Below are positions 38,601 through 49,807 of a stretch of 64,000 nucleotides of DNA, in pieces. The DNA is taken from positions 53,636,356 through 53,700,355 of the forward strand of contig NC_080072.1 in the NCBI RefSeq assembly GCF_949987535.1, written 5' to 3'. The notes under the pieces were generated by a model. The model was not told the origin of the DNA. It made no database searches and worked only from the letters and a program-made list of their open reading frames with translations. This DNA comes from Balaenoptera acutorostrata. Its lineage: Eukaryota; Chordata; Mammalia; Artiodactyla; Balaenopteridae. The position numbers and the translations under genes were made by a program. The number at the start of each line of letters is the position of its first letter. Within the stretch, counting starts at the first letter, position 1.

Positions 38601-40533
38601 AAAGTCACACAGCCAATTAGGCCTTGTCATCCCTTGGCTCCCCCTGCCCAGGGTCCCAACATCATCCCAGCCGACGTCATCTTCATCGTAAAGGAGAAGC
38701 TACATCCTCGCTTCCGCAGGGAGAACGACAACCTCTTTTTTGTGAACTCCATCCCCTTGGGCAAGGTGAGTGGGCAAAGTGGAGGAACAAGGGGTGGGCA
38801 GATCAGAATGAGGCCCCCCACCTCATGGGAGGCTCTGAGGCAAGCAGGCCTCACTCGCCACTCCCCCCGGTGCATGGCGCAGGCCTTCAGAACGTGATAA
38901 GTGCCACACAAAACCTTTGTGGCTGTCTTCACTCCTGAGTGTGAGTGGCCCCTCTGCGCCCTCACAACACAAGCAAAAAATTGGGCACCAGCCTAGACTT
39001 TGCCGCCCCTCCCCGACCCCACCTGCGGTCAGGCACTAAGTCCTGTTAATTCCACCTCCAAATCTCTTTCCACTTGGTCCACTTCTGTTCAGCCCCACTG
39101 TCCAGGTCTGTGCATCTGGGTGTGTGCAGCAGCTTTCTCAGTGGCCTTCCTGCCTTTCTTCTCATCTCCTTCAGGCACTTCCCCACCAGGGTCTTTCCAC
39201 AAAGTTATCTGACCCTGCCACACTCCTGTCTAAACATCTTTGCATGGCATTCAAGGCCCTCTGCTGTCTGGCCCCTGCTGATCTCATCCCCTGCACTGCA
39301 GCCACTGCCACTTAGAGCTCCTGCCCATTGGGTGCATTCTTTTTCACACCCTCGTTCTCTTGCTTATGCTGGGCCCTCTGCCTGGAGTGCTGTCTGCCCA
39401 CCTTGTCTAACTGGCAGGCTCCTCCTCACCCTTTAAGGCCCTCATCAACTGCTACCACCACTAGGGAGCCCTCCTGCCCCACCCCAGAATGGTTCGGTGG
39501 ACCCGCCGCCTTGGCTCCCACCGACCCCTTTACTTCCCTCTGTCATAACATGTATCAACATCATTCTTGTCTCCCAGACTGTGAACTCCTTGAGAGCAGG
39601 TAATAGCCTGGCTCACTCACCTATTAGTCCTTGAACATCCTTCTGTCTCCAGTGCGTAGGGCCTGGCACTGAATAGTCTCATAAAGTGCCTTCTAAACAG
39701 AATGGACATGGGGACCTCCCCCACTCCCACCTTTGGCCTTAATGTCCCCTAGGCTCTGACCTGCTGCACCGTGGAGGTGAAGACCCTAGATGACCGTCTG
39801 CTCAACATCCCCATCAATGACATCGTCCAGTGAGTCCATCTGCTTGGGCCCCAATACGCAGAAGGGCTGCCTGGTCCTTAGAGGGTGTGTCGGACAGGCT
39901 GGCCTGGTATAGTTGTTCAGGTTGTACCCAGCACAAAGGGGTGAGAGAGACTGAAATCCAGCCCCCTCTCTGGCCAAGCTGCAGGCCGCCATTGTGGAGG
40001 CCAGAGGCCCGCTGTGTTGGGAAATCCTTGTTGCCTTCATCCTCTAGAAGTTCTAGAATTCTGAGTTGCATCCCCTAAGCCCTTTTCCAAGCAAGGCCCT
40101 CTGCATGGGAAGCTCAGCAGCCCAGCACTCCCCCAGCCCAACCCAGGGTCTGCTCCTTGTCCTGTTTCCCATCTAAAATGGGATTCCTGGAATCCACAAT
40201 CAGAGCCTCAGTGTAAACAGTTTTCAGGGAGCAAGTTGTCTGGAACAAGCCAGTCTCCTCTCCCCTCCCACTAGTTCTAGAAGCTGCTGACCGCCCCACA
40301 CCTGAGGTTTTCTGGGCAGGGGCGGTTGTGCTGCTCTGGGGTGCCCTCTGAGCCCCCTTCTTTCATCCTCCCGTCTCAGCCCCAAGTACTTCAAGAAGGT
40401 GCCAGGTGAGGGGATGCCGTTGCCAGAGGACCCCACCAAGAAGGGGGACCTCTTCATTTTCTTTGACATCCAGTTCCCCACCCGCCTCACACCCCAGAAG
40501 AAGCAGATGCTGCGCCAGGCGTTGCTGACATAA
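26610..40533 (+). CDS. DNAJB13: DNAJB13, radial spoke J-domain protein (complete, 8 exons)
   Basis: Eight coding exons (26610-26677, 31704-31807, 32879-33040, 36247-36404, 37442-37555, 38652-38765, 39753-39829, 40380-40533) total 951 bases, giving 316 residues plus TAA, the length of human DNAJB13. All junctions are GT-AG and all phases fit. Residues 1-70 are the J domain (starts [14 protein letters not shown]), followed by a short linker and the two DnaJ C-terminal beta domains (about 138-300), including [20 protein letters not shown] and the ending RQALLT. There is no zinc-finger, as in type II DnaJ proteins. The J-domain HPD tripeptide is HPL, which is also true of human DNAJB13, so Hsp70 stimulation is doubtful. 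Known role: a component of the axonemal radial spoke (RSP16 homologue) in motile cilia and sperm flagella; human loss causes primary ciliary dyskinesia. An X-box upstream fits a ciliary gene. The locus looks intact. Confidence 0.97.
27870..28060 (+). repeat. MIR
   Basis: Well-preserved core 'agctgtgtgacctgggcaaa' and 'gagcctcagttttcccat'. Confidence 0.85.
28166..28520 (-). repeat. CHR SINE in DNAJB13 intron 1
   Basis: Duplication ccctgaaacaactctt at 28150-28165 and 28521-28536. Confidence 0.93.
28537..30750. other. DNAJB13 intron 1 unique sequence
   Basis: Purine-rich on the plus strand between about 29100 and 30100, which produces minus-strand open frames of low complexity. No exon recognised. 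Confidence 0.5.
30751..31038 (+). repeat. CHR SINE in DNAJB13 intron 1
   Basis: Plus-strand copy with a (aaac/aaat)n tail; flanks aaatgggggaaa and aaataggggaaa. Confidence 0.9.
33765..33930 (+). repeat. MIR in DNAJB13 intron 3
   Basis: Core 'gagccatgtgattctggaca' and 'acctctctgaaacctcagc'. Confidence 0.75.
34291..34470 (-). mobile_element. Short L1 3' end in DNAJB13 intron 3
   Basis: This is a minus-strand L1 3' terminus of 180 bases with polyT at 34291. Target duplication tcgatgacccatcacat (34274-34290) and tcgatgactcatcacat (34471-34487) flanks it. Confidence 0.9.
34625..34815 (+). repeat. MIR in DNAJB13 intron 3
   Basis: Core 'actctaccaccactagctgt' and 'gacctctctgggcc'. Confidence 0.75.
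34825..35025 (-). repeat. Short CHR-type SINE in DNAJB13 intron 3
   Basis: Contains gggatcttagctccccgacc and ccaccaaggaggtccc; borders are approximate. Confidence 0.8.
35648..36155 (-). mobile_element. Solo-LTR-like element in DNAJB13 intron 3
   Basis: On the minus strand the element runs TGTAATACCCAGAC to CTCAGTAACA, so it has TG...CA ends, and a TATA-like AGTATAAAGG occurs near 35820. Its left half is homologous to 24524-24700. No internal retroviral region is present. Confidence 0.55.
37880..38640. other. DNAJB13 intron 5, no feature recognised
   Basis: AT-rich patch at 37920-37985, then unique-looking sequence with a G-run at 38281. Frames here are not coding. Confidence 0.5.
38766..39752. 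other. DNAJB13 intron 6
   Basis: C/T-rich intron; phrases such as 'ctgcctggagtgctgtctgcc' hint at an old MIR/L2-like repeat. Open frames here are compositional. Confidence 0.45.
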
Positions 40534-40710
40534 CTCTGGTGGGCTGCAGACTGGAGCAGGGGTAAGAGAAGGCTAGCTGGGCCTGACCCCACGCCTACCC
40601 CCAGCACGGGGTGTGCACGGGAGCCAGCCCACTGCACAGGCATGACGTGAGGACCAGATGGCCTGGGATTTTAAACTGATACAATAAAGTTTTATTTCCT
40701 ATCCTCCAGC
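40534..40710 (+). other. DNAJB13: DNAJB13 3' UTR
   Basis: The non-coding tail runs from the TAA through the AATAAA at 40683-40688. The end position is estimated from the spacing of the signal. Confidence 0.75.
40683..40688 (+). terminator. DNAJB13: DNAJB13 polyadenylation signal AATAAA
   Basis: A canonical AATAAA lies 150 bases after the stop and is followed by a T-rich stretch (gttttatttcc). Confidence 0.85.
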
Positions 40711-41178
40711 TACACCCAAGAGAGTGTGTGTTGGAGGGAGAAGAGCTTCATACAGCCCTTCTTGTGGAGCAGAGGGAGGGGCAGGGCTCAAGAAGCTGAG
40801 GACCTGGGACCCTGTCCTGGCTGTGTGAGCCTGGCCAGGTCCCTGAGGGTTCAGAGCCTCTGTGCTCCCACCTTGATAGCGTGGGGCAATGCTGCATCGT
40901 CTCTGAGGGTCCCCAGCTCTATTTCTCATGACACATGATCTTTGGAAGGGCAGTCTCTAGTGTGATATAGTCACATTGTACTCAGGAAAGCAAAGCAAAA
41001 AGAGAACAAAACACTCGTCTCAGGTCACACAGGGCTCAGTGGCAAAGCTGTCATCAGAACCTTGAAGGTCACTTCCCACAGCCTCACTCTGCTTAGATTA
41101 GAGGCAGCACGAAGGACACAAGTGCTGGAAATGGCTTTGGTTTCTGCCTTGCCTGGGCTGCCTCTAGGCAGGGTCTTA

Positions 41179-41561
41179 TTTTTTTTTTTTTTTTAAAGGG
41201 AACTTTATTTTTAATTAATTAATTTATTAATTTATTTATTTATGGCTGTGTTGGGTCTTTGTTGCTACACGGGCTTTCTTTAGTTGCAGCAAGCGGGGGC
41301 TACTCTTCATTGCAGTGCGTGGGTTCCTCATTGCGGTGGCTTCTCTCTTTGCAGAGCACGGGCTCTAGGTACACGGGCTTCAGTAGTTGTGGCACGAGGG
41401 CTCAGTAGTTGTGGTTTGCAGGCTCAAGAGCGCAGTCTCAGTAGTTGTGGCACATGGGTTTAGTTGCTCCGTGGCATGTGGGATCTTCCCGGATGAGGGC
41501 TCGAACCCATGTCCCCTGCATTGGTAGGTGGATTCTTAACCACTGCGCCACCAGGGAAGCC
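41179..41561 (-). repeat. CHR SINE between DNAJB13 and UCP2
   Basis: Duplication ctaggcagggtctta at 41164-41178 and 41562-41576. Confidence 0.93.
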
Positions 41562-41947
41562 CTAGGCAGGGTCTTAGAACTGGGCTCTGCTCCCAATCCT
41601 GCCACTGACCCTTTGGATGTTATTATCCATCGTGTTAGTAAAGCAGAACCCATAACCCTCCTCAGGCAGCTCATTGGTGTGAAAGTGCTTAGTGAACGCA
41701 CTGCTTAGATTATCAGGGTTACAGCATTGCTACCAATGTGGCCTGGGGGAGTGCCAGCCTCCAAGCCCAGCTGGGCCTTTGCAGACCACACCTGCTTCCC
41801 CAGCCTGCCTTCCATCGACAGTGCAGCACGCACCTCTTCTGTGCCAGGGGAGGTGCCCTTCACTTGAGTCTGGACTTGGGCTAGGAGAGATCCAAGCTCA
41901 TGACAGAGAGGGTGGCCACTTTTGTGAAGTGACTTAAGAGGTGCCAG

Positions 41948-42077
41948 AGGGAATTCCCTGGTCCACTGGTTAGGATTCCGCGCTTTTACTGCTGAGGGCC
42001 CGGGTTCAATTTCCAGTCACAGAACTAAGATCCTGCAAGCCACGCAGAGCGGCACCCGCCCCCAAAAGAAAAAAAAA
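41948..42077 (+). repeat. Short CHR-type SINE
   Basis: Duplication aagaggtgccag at 41936-41947 and 42078-42089. Confidence 0.9.
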
Positions 42078-42254
42078 AAGAGGTGCCAGAAAAGGGCCCC
42101 ATAATATCCATATTGCTTGGATTCCACCATTCAAAGCATCATATTAGCTTAAGGGTTTTTTCTTAAATGGGGGCTCAGTACCACCAGTCAGCCATTTTTA
42201 AACCATCAGGGAGAAAGCAGCAGACCTTGAGACAGAGTCTTGACCCAGGGTTCA

Positions 42255-42400
42255 CTAAAGAATAGGGGCTTTGGAGTTAGATGCACCTCAGGTGTTCTAC
42301 TTAACCAGCTGTGTACCCTTGGGCAAATCGCTTCACCTCTGAGGCTATTTACAATCCCTATCTTGCAGGGCTGTGGAAACCAGAGGAGTGAAGCCGACTC
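42255..42400 (+). repeat. MIR between DNAJB13 and UCP2
   Basis: Core 'cagctgtgtacccttgggca' and 'cttcacctctgaggc'. Confidence 0.75.
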
Positions 42401-43029
42401 TGCCCTGAGGCAGGACCCAGGTGGCAAGGTGGTGGTAGGTGCCCTGTTCTGAGAGCTAGCAAGTGGGTGAGGGCCTGCCTTGTGAAACTCTGGTGCTCCA
42501 GCTCTCCTCTAGGGCAGCAGCAAGGCCTGCTCTTAACCTCTTCCTCATGGTGAGACTCTCAGGCCTGTGAGAGCCATTTATGAGATTGTTGTTATTACCT
42601 CAGTGTGGTCTTCAGTGCTACCTTGTGAGTCAGGTATTTTATAGGCATTAAGGGTTGAGGAGTTACTGAGACCTCCTGGTATGCTGTCCAGTGGTTCCTA
42701 CCACCTTTCCCAGCCCCTCATTGTTTCAGGGTCATGCCTAGAACCATGATGAAGTCTGGCGGCCTCATGTCCATGCCAGTGTCTGAAACACAAGGCTGGT
42801 GAATGAGCCAGCTGACAATGCCTAAGGCAACAAATTGCCCCTCAGTTTCCTCTGGTGCAAAACAAATCCTGCCTCAGAGGATTAATGTGAGAATTAAGGT
42901 GCATTAAGCACGCTGACCGGGTCCTCCACTTATGCTGACTCCCTGCCACCTTCACCCTGGCTTGACTCATGGCCCCCAACCCTGTCCCTCTTGGGGACTA
43001 TGAGACCTCAGCTCAAAAGTAAGGTGAGG

Positions 43030-43059
43030 TTGTAAGTCAACTATACTTCAATAAAAATA
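43030..43059 (+). mobile_element. 30-base L1 3'-tail micro-insertion with target duplication
   Basis: The insert starts ttgtaagtcaactatac and ends in ataaaaataa, matching the last bases of artiodactyl L1. The 15-base sequence aaaagtaaggtgagg occurs directly on both sides (43015-43029 and 43060-43074). Confidence 0.8.
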
Positions 43060-43294
43060 AAAAGTAAGGTGAGGAATCCTGGGCCCTCTTTACTTCTCTA
43101 CAACCCTAATATCCTGGACCCCTTGCCCAAGCACTGAAGGGCCCAGCCTCCAGCTCTGACCGGTGGGGAAGGCACAGTAGCACCAGCTGACTTAAACAGG
43201 AAGGTCATGTTCTCTGGGCTTGGCTCCACAGCTGCCCAACAGGCTTCCTGAAGGACCCCAGCCCCTAGGGGAAAAGTGCACAGGGGGAGGGAGG

Positions 43295-43410
43295 AGTCTT
43301 GAGTCCCAGTCCCAGTTCAGCTGCTGATTTCCTGTGTGTCCTTGCCTGCATGACCTGTCTCAGCCTTTAGCTTCTTCACACATCTATAAAATGGGCCTGG
43401 ATGGCTTAAT
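43295..43410 (+). repeat. MIR fragment
   Basis: Contains 'cagctgctgatttcctgtgt' and 'ctataaaatggg'. Confidence 0.6.
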
Positions 43411-44174
43411 TCTAAGGGCCCAGCCCTTTACGAGATGCCTTGGGATTCTGGCACCTCACAGAGTCCCCTAACCCTTGAAACAGAAGTAGCCCTGCCCACC
43501 TACTTTCCTGACTGGAGACAGATGGTAGGAAGAGGGACAGGGAGGCTGACAGCCCTGGTTTGTCACCACCTCCCTGGGATCTCTAGCCTGGGGTGAGGGT
43601 GAGACTCTAAATGGAAAGACTCCTGCTGAGGCTGGATGTCTGCTCTACAGCCTGTCCCACCCAATGCAGTTATACCGCCTCCTAAGGGTATGACTGTGGA
43701 GGATGGGAAGCAACCTGACTTGTCCTCACTAAGCCTGGGACTTGGGGGAGGTGGATCTCCCATTTGTAAAATGGAATAAAATAAGACTACAGCATCTAAG
43801 GTTCCTAAGTTCCTCTAAATCTTCCAAGCAGCACAGGAGAAGCAGGGCAAACAGGAACACTCATTTTGCAGATTAACAGGCCCAGGGCCAGCTGGGGGGT
43901 TGGAAAGGCAGGTACTGGAGTACCAGACACTGGTGAGTGAAAGCCGAGTGGTCTGGCGAGAGAGCAAGGCCACTGCTGACTCCAGGCCGCTCCTTTACTT
44001 GCCACCTCAGCCCTGGCCTGGTCTGGAAAGAGAAGCAGACCGGATGACCTCCACCCAGATTGCTGGAGGAAGATGGGTCACACACCCCTTTCCAAGTCAG
44101 GTGGCTCCTCCCCTGCCTACCAGGTGCCAAAAGGGCCCATTAGACCAAGACCTCTGGTAAAAGAGAGAGGGAGG

Positions 44175-44508
44175 AGACGCCAGGGTTGAGCTTGTTTTAT
44201 GGGTGACGTGCTAGTCGGGCTCAGGGGTAGGAGGCAGGACGAAGAGTCAGGCTGAACTTCTCAAGGGACTGAGGGCTTGAGATGCTGGCTGGTGCCAGGC
44301 TTCCCACGGTGTCAGCTGGGGTCAACTCCATCGGGACTGTGAGAGGCAACGGGGAGCTGAGGGGTGAAAATGTGGGGAGAGGGAAGGGAGGTGGTGGGAA
44401 AGGGAGCAGAAGGAAGGGGTGGGGAGAGAGGGAAGGGAATGAGGGGAGGAGGAAAAGGGAAGCAGGGCCAGGCTGCAGCCAAAGCCAGAGGTGATCAGCA
44501 GGGGAGGC
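44175..44508 (-). other. UCP2: UCP2 3' UTR with long pyrimidine tract
   Basis: The mRNA strand after the TGA is strongly C/T rich between about 44480 and 44360, where nearly every base is a pyrimidine. It then runs to the variant polyA signal. A spurious open frame on the other strand arises from this composition. Confidence 0.65.
44195..44200 (-). terminator. UCP2: UCP2 polyadenylation signal (variant ATAAAA)
   Basis: No AATAAA occurs shortly after the UCP2 stop on the minus strand. The best candidate is ATAAAA (in CCCATAAAACAAG), about 310 bases after the stop. Use of this site is inferred. Confidence 0.55.
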
Positions 44509-47306
44509 TCAAAAGGGAGCATCCTGGGAAGCGCAGGCAGCCGCGAGGGCCCGTTTTAGCTGCTCGTAGGTGACGAACATCACCACGTTCCAGGAACCCA
44601 ATCGGAGAAAGGAGGGCATGAACCTAGAGGGGAGAAAACACAGGTCATCTCTTTCACCCTGCTGGGCCCTGGCATCCAATCCAACCCAGATGCTCTGTCC
44701 CAAGGAAGTTGGGAGGGCCCAGGGAATGGAGCTGTGGCCTGTGAGCAAGAGTCCCCTGTGAGTCTGCATTTTAACACCCACAAAGTAGGCATGATAGCAA
44801 CTCTGAAAGGAAGGAGTTAAGAGCACGAGAATGCCAGGACCAGGATCAGAAATAGTTTGACACGTGGTTGCCATGGCAACCACTCAGTTCTGGGTGGTTC
44901 TCTCTTACCTGTGTGATAGGTACAGGTGGCCAAGAGGCCTAGAATTGGGTGGGGTGGATCAGAGGCTCACCCTTTGTAGAAGGCTTGGGGACCCTCCTTC
45001 TGGAGCATGGTGAGGGCGCAGTGGCCAGCACTGCGGTACTGGCATAGGGCAGAGTTCATGTATCTCGTCTTGACCACGTCGACAGGGGAGGCGATGATGG
45101 TGGTGCAGAAGCCCGCCCCGAAAGCGGAAGTGAAGTGGCAAGGGAGGTCATCTGCCAAGGAGGAGGAGCAGGGGAAGCAGTCAGGACTCCTCACCCCATA
45201 ATTCCAGAAGGAAAGAGATGATTTAAGTGGCTAAGGTCTCGTGGTTTTAGAGACACAGAGACTGCAGCTGGTACCTCTCCCAGTGTCTCTGAGAGTAACT
45301 TTGCCAATCTAGCCTCAGCACCTCAACGTGCAAAGTGGAAACTTCACCCCAGTTGGCTTCAATTCAGTGAAAGAGAAACTCACTCCATAAGCAAAGGGGA
45401 AATGGGATGAAAAGATATGGTCTCCAGGCAGACCCACACTGGCTCCTGGTTTGGGGGAAGGTGAGACCCAGCATCATCTACCCTAACTCACCTGTCATTA
45501 GGTTGGCCTTCAGGAGAGTGTCCTTGATGAGGTCATAGGTCACCAGCTCAGCACAGTTGACAATAGCATTACGAGCGACATTGGGAGAGGTCCCTGCAGA
45601 AAGAAAGGGTGCCTATGTGAGACCAAGGAATAGGGGAAGAGGAGGATGGGGAAGGGAAAACACCTGGTACACACCTTTCCAGAGTCCCCGAAACCCTTCC
45701 TCTCGGGCAATGGTCTTGTAGGCCTCAATGGTGCTTTGGTACCTCCAGCCACCTCCAGCCCGGGCCTGCGCTTGGAATCGGACCTTTACCACATCTGTTG
45801 GCTGGGCCACGGCCACAGCCAAGGCACCTGTGGTGCTGCCTGCCAGGAGGCGGCTCCCGATGCCGGCATCTGTGGGAGAACCATGGGGGTCAGTGGCCAG
45901 CTGGGTTTACACTCATTTTCCACCTCTCCTCACCAAAACCACGTCACTGTCATTTCCTGTCTTTACTGTAACCTTTCGGTAATAAGACCCAGACTAGCTC
46001 TGCTCTAAGAACTTTTTGCATCATACAATGTATCACTGGGAGTGTCTACTGCGTGCTGGGCACTGGGACACAGCGAGGAGCAGGACAAAATGAGACTTAA
46101 TGCTTTCTTTCATAAAGCATTTTCATTCACTTCATTTTACCTACTCAACAGCCCCGAGAAATCAGAATCATTTTTTTTTTTTGGCAGCGCTGCGTGGCTT
46201 CTGGGATCTTAGTTCCCGACCAGGGATCAAACCTGGGCCCTGGCAGTGAAATTTGACAATATGAAAGGCTCCGAGAGAAGCGGCTTTTCTCAAGGACTGG
46301 GATTCATAGGACTTGGGTTCTCATCCCTGATCTACTTCTCCTTGCCGTGTGATCTTGGGAAAAGTCAACCTTTTGATCTGCGTTCTCATTTTTCTCACGC
46401 GTAAAATGGAGGGTGGGCATGGCATGCTGAGAAGGTGAAATGGAAGAGTGCTGGCCTTGGAGGCACAAGTCCTGAGTGTGTTTTCTTTCTGGCTCCCCAT
46501 TAATGTGCCCTTGGCCAAGTCCCTCCCACCCCAGCAAGCCTCAGCCTCTTCATCTGTAACACGGGGATGAAACCACCTGCTCCCGAGGTGGCTGTGAGGA
46601 CTGTCATGAGATGATGCCCTACTCGGAGCCTGGCACAGCCCAGGTGTTCAGGAATCATTAGAAGAATCAGGGACCCTTCTAGTTCTCAGTTCCTCTGATC
46701 TGAAATTCCTCCTAGAGGTCTTGGGGCCTAAAGGAACTGTGCAGCTAAAAGAACTAGGATCAACCATCACTGAGAAGAGGCCAAGAGGCCTATGGCCCAG
46801 CTCCACACTCACGCTCAGAGCCCTTGGTGTAGAACTGTTTGACAGAGTCGTAGAGGCCGATGCGGATGGAGGCGAAGCTCATCTGGCGCTGCAGGCCGGC
46901 GACCAGCCCTTTATAGAGGCTGCGGGGGCCCTCGGTGCGCACCATGGTCATGATGGTGCCCAGCACCCCGCGGTACTGGGCACTGGCCGCAGCCTGCACT
47001 GGCCCCTGCCTTTCTCCTTGGATCTGCAAGGCCAAGGCAGGTGGTTGCCCACCCCATCTCCTTCCATCCCTATGCTCTAAAATTTACAGCCCCCCAAAAC
47101 CCCACTGGCCCTTGAGGAGTCTGTGTCTTGGGGAGGGAGCAGACTAGCCACCATCAGAACCCCAGGCTTCATCTCCTCACCTGTAGCCGGACTTTAGCAG
47201 TATCCAGGGGAAAGGTGATGAGATCTGCAATGCAGGCAGCTGTGCCAGCCCCCAGGAACTTCACAGTGGCAGTAGGGGGCACATCTGTGGCCTTGAACCC
47301 AACCAT
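44509..47306 (-). CDS. UCP2: UCP2, mitochondrial uncoupling protein 2 (complete CDS)
   Basis: Six coding exons, read from the minus strand, are 47306-47181, 47023-46813, 45869-45675, 45593-45492, 45151-44971 and 44623-44509. They total 930 bases, i.e. 309 residues plus TGA, exactly the UCP2 length. The protein starts [19 protein letters not shown] and has three mitochondrial-carrier repeats, each with the Px[D/E]xx[K/R]x[K/R] signature: PLDTAKVR (about 34-41), PTDVVKVR (second repeat) and PVDVVKTR (234-241). Six transmembrane helices are expected. Known role: an inner-membrane carrier of the UCP subfamily, reported to exchange C4 metabolites for phosphate and to limit mitochondrial ROS. The main ATG has a good context (A at -3, G at +4). 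All junctions are GT-AG. Relative to the human protein as I recall it, residue 248 is Cys and 251 Arg. UCP3 is the closest paralogue, but the N-terminus, length and the 5' uORF identify UCP2. Confidence 0.97.
46171..46248 (-). repeat. Partial CHR-type SINE in UCP2 intron
   Basis: PolyT followed by ggatcttagttcccgacc; the head part is missing. Confidence 0.75.
46300..46640 (+). repeat. Two tandem MIR-like copies in a UCP2 intron
   Basis: Two cores follow each other: 'ttgccgtgtgatcttgggaa' then 'cagcctcttcatctgtaaca'. Confidence 0.6.
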
Positions 47307-47324
47307 AATGCCAATTCCTGCTAC

Positions 47325-49807
47325 CTCCCAGGAGATGAAGAAAAAAGAAGGGGGCACCTTCAGTCAGCAGCAAGACGAGACAGAGGAACTCTGCTGGAAT
47401 CTAAGCCAAGGAGAGAGAAGGTCCATCACAAGCCGAAGCTCCAGACCCCGCCTTTTCACTACCCCACCCCACTTCCCCTGATAGCACCACCTCCCTAAGC
47501 AAGGACCCAGAGCTGCCCCTGGAGGGCAAATAGGAGTGAGCTCCACAGGCACCCAAACGGGGGCTGGAGAAGCAATTCATTCCTGAGAAGTCCTCCCTTT
47601 CACCACAGGGAGTGTCTGGATCACAGCTATCCTAGTGCTACCTCACAGGCACTGGCCCAGCCCTTTGTCTGCTGGGTGCAGAAATTTCACTGATGCCCAC
47701 ATTCCTGATTCTGCAGATCTGTTTAGATGGCAGACAGAAGTGGGGAAAAAGGTTTCAGCTAGACCAAGGCCTGACAGGCACAAACCCACAGGCTTATGCC
47801 CTGGATGTCTTAAGAAGGAGAGGTTCCTATGGATCTTGAACTAAGTCTAGAAGAAAAGGAGTGAACAAGACCTATTCAGCTCCTTCAATTCAGTCTAATT
47901 CTCTTCCCCACCAGCCCCCACACAGCTTGGGCTCTCTAGAGTCACTCTTTCAAGGAGTCTGCTTTGCTGGGCACTGGCTCACTGAGGCGCAGGAGATAAT
48001 ATCTACCCTAGAGGGGGACTTATTGTCTGGCACAGGGGATGGACAGGTGATTCAAGCTGCATTTGGGCTTGCAGAATATAGTCTCAAAGTGCAAAGGAGG
48101 GAACATCCAACTCCACTAGGAAAGAAAGGGTGGGTAATCAGAAAAGACTTAGAAAAGGTAGCATTTAGCTGGGCCTTGAAGGATACTGAGCAATTCTCAG
48201 GGCTGAGAGTAAGTGCATAGGTGCTGTACCCACCCCCACCCTGGGCCTACTGTGTAATGCAGGGAAAACTATTCCCTCTCTGGCCAGTTTCCTCTCCTCC
48301 TATAATATAGAGGGATCCACATCTTCATGAGAGGTGGGGATGTGGAAGTGCAGGTCAGAGCTATAGTGACAAAGGAAACCAAAACCTCCATTTTGTTCTC
48401 AGAATTGGAACAACACCTTCCTCCCCTGCCTTGGGAGGAAGTGAGCCCAGCACCCCAGTGGAGGAGGGTGACCTGCTTCTCTCCCCTGAGTTTCTTTCTT
48501 TCACTATGTAGGAGTGGCTGCTCTGAGCCTCACCTAATTGGCTGCCCCCATTGCTGGGGCCGGGAGGAAAGAGCTGGCCAGCAGAGGAATGATGTGGTGG
48601 CAGTCAGTTGTGAACACACAGACCCATGGAAACAAAATGCTCACCAGGCTTCTTCCTCCTGGGCTTCTCATCCCAGGTGGCTGGGCAAACAGGGAAGTCT
48701 AAACGCTACTCACCACTCAGTTCCTGGCCTTATTCATGCTTCCCTGGAGCCTGGCCCACATGAGGCTCAGTGAAGGCTGGCACTCAAGCAGCAGAAGGGG
48801 TTGATGAAGGTGTTCCAGAACCCCCAGCGTCCCTGCCCTGACATCCTCGTTCCCCAGGAAGTGCTCCACACCTTTCCTCCCCGCTCTGCCTGGCACATTC
48901 TGTTAGCTCACTTACTTGTCAGTGCAGCCCCGTGAGGTGGCTGCCCTTACCTCCATGTTTCAGAACAGGGAACTTAGTAAGCGTCCTGTCTGCAGGCTCC
49001 AAAGCTTATGCTATTTGCTTTGCACTCTGCCCAGCTCATTTCTTTCCTGCTGTTTTCTCAGCCCCAGGCCTTTCACGAGGAGGTCCAACACCCAAGTTCT
49101 CTCATGACAACGTGACAGTTCTGAGAAGGTTCAGGCAAACGGCATCCCTTCTCTGGGCATCAGAGACATGATGACATGAGTCAATCATGTCCTGACCTTG
49201 ATCTGGGTTGCAACGTGTTGTGAGGGCCAGAGAAGAATAAGGCCCAGCCCCTGCCCACCTCAGAGACAAGTGCAAAGGCTAAGTTGCCATTTTGAATGTT
49301 GCCTTGGGTTTGCCATAAGTCAGGTCCTTCAGAGGCATGGGTATGAAGGCAAAGGTCTCTGTGCTAAAGACCATACCAAGAAGATTAAACTCAGGCCTAA
49401 CGAGAAATAGTTAATAATATATTACAATCCCCAGCAAATAACCACTTTCACCTGATTATTAACTGCAATCTTAAGGATAGTCAAAAGCTTGAGTCAACAA
49501 TATGTAGTTAGAACAATAGGTTCCTGTCCTAACTCTGCTGCTGACTCCTAGGGTGACCTGGGGCTAATCACTGTCCCACCTGGGCCTCAATATCCTCCTT
49601 TGTAAAATGGGGATTACCATCCTTGGATTGTCAGTTCAGCTTAAGGGCCAGAACGAGACCAGGGATATATGAAAGTGCTTTGTGAACGCTAAGAGTGACT
49701 TTACTGGGATGGTGGTGCTAGTTATTTGTGTTAATGTCCTGCTAAACCTGCCCCCAGACCACAGGGCTGAGGCAGTAGAAGACCCCTCCCTTAGAATGGA
49801 CTCTTAC
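47325..49807. other. UCP2 intron 2
   Basis: About 2.5 kb between the uORF exon and the first coding exon. Apart from a MIR near 49515 I see no exon or complete repeat. Confidence 0.6.
49515..49690 (+). repeat. MIR in UCP2 intron 2
   Basis: Core 'actctgctgctgactcctag' and 'ttgtaaaatggggattacc'. Confidence 0.75.
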
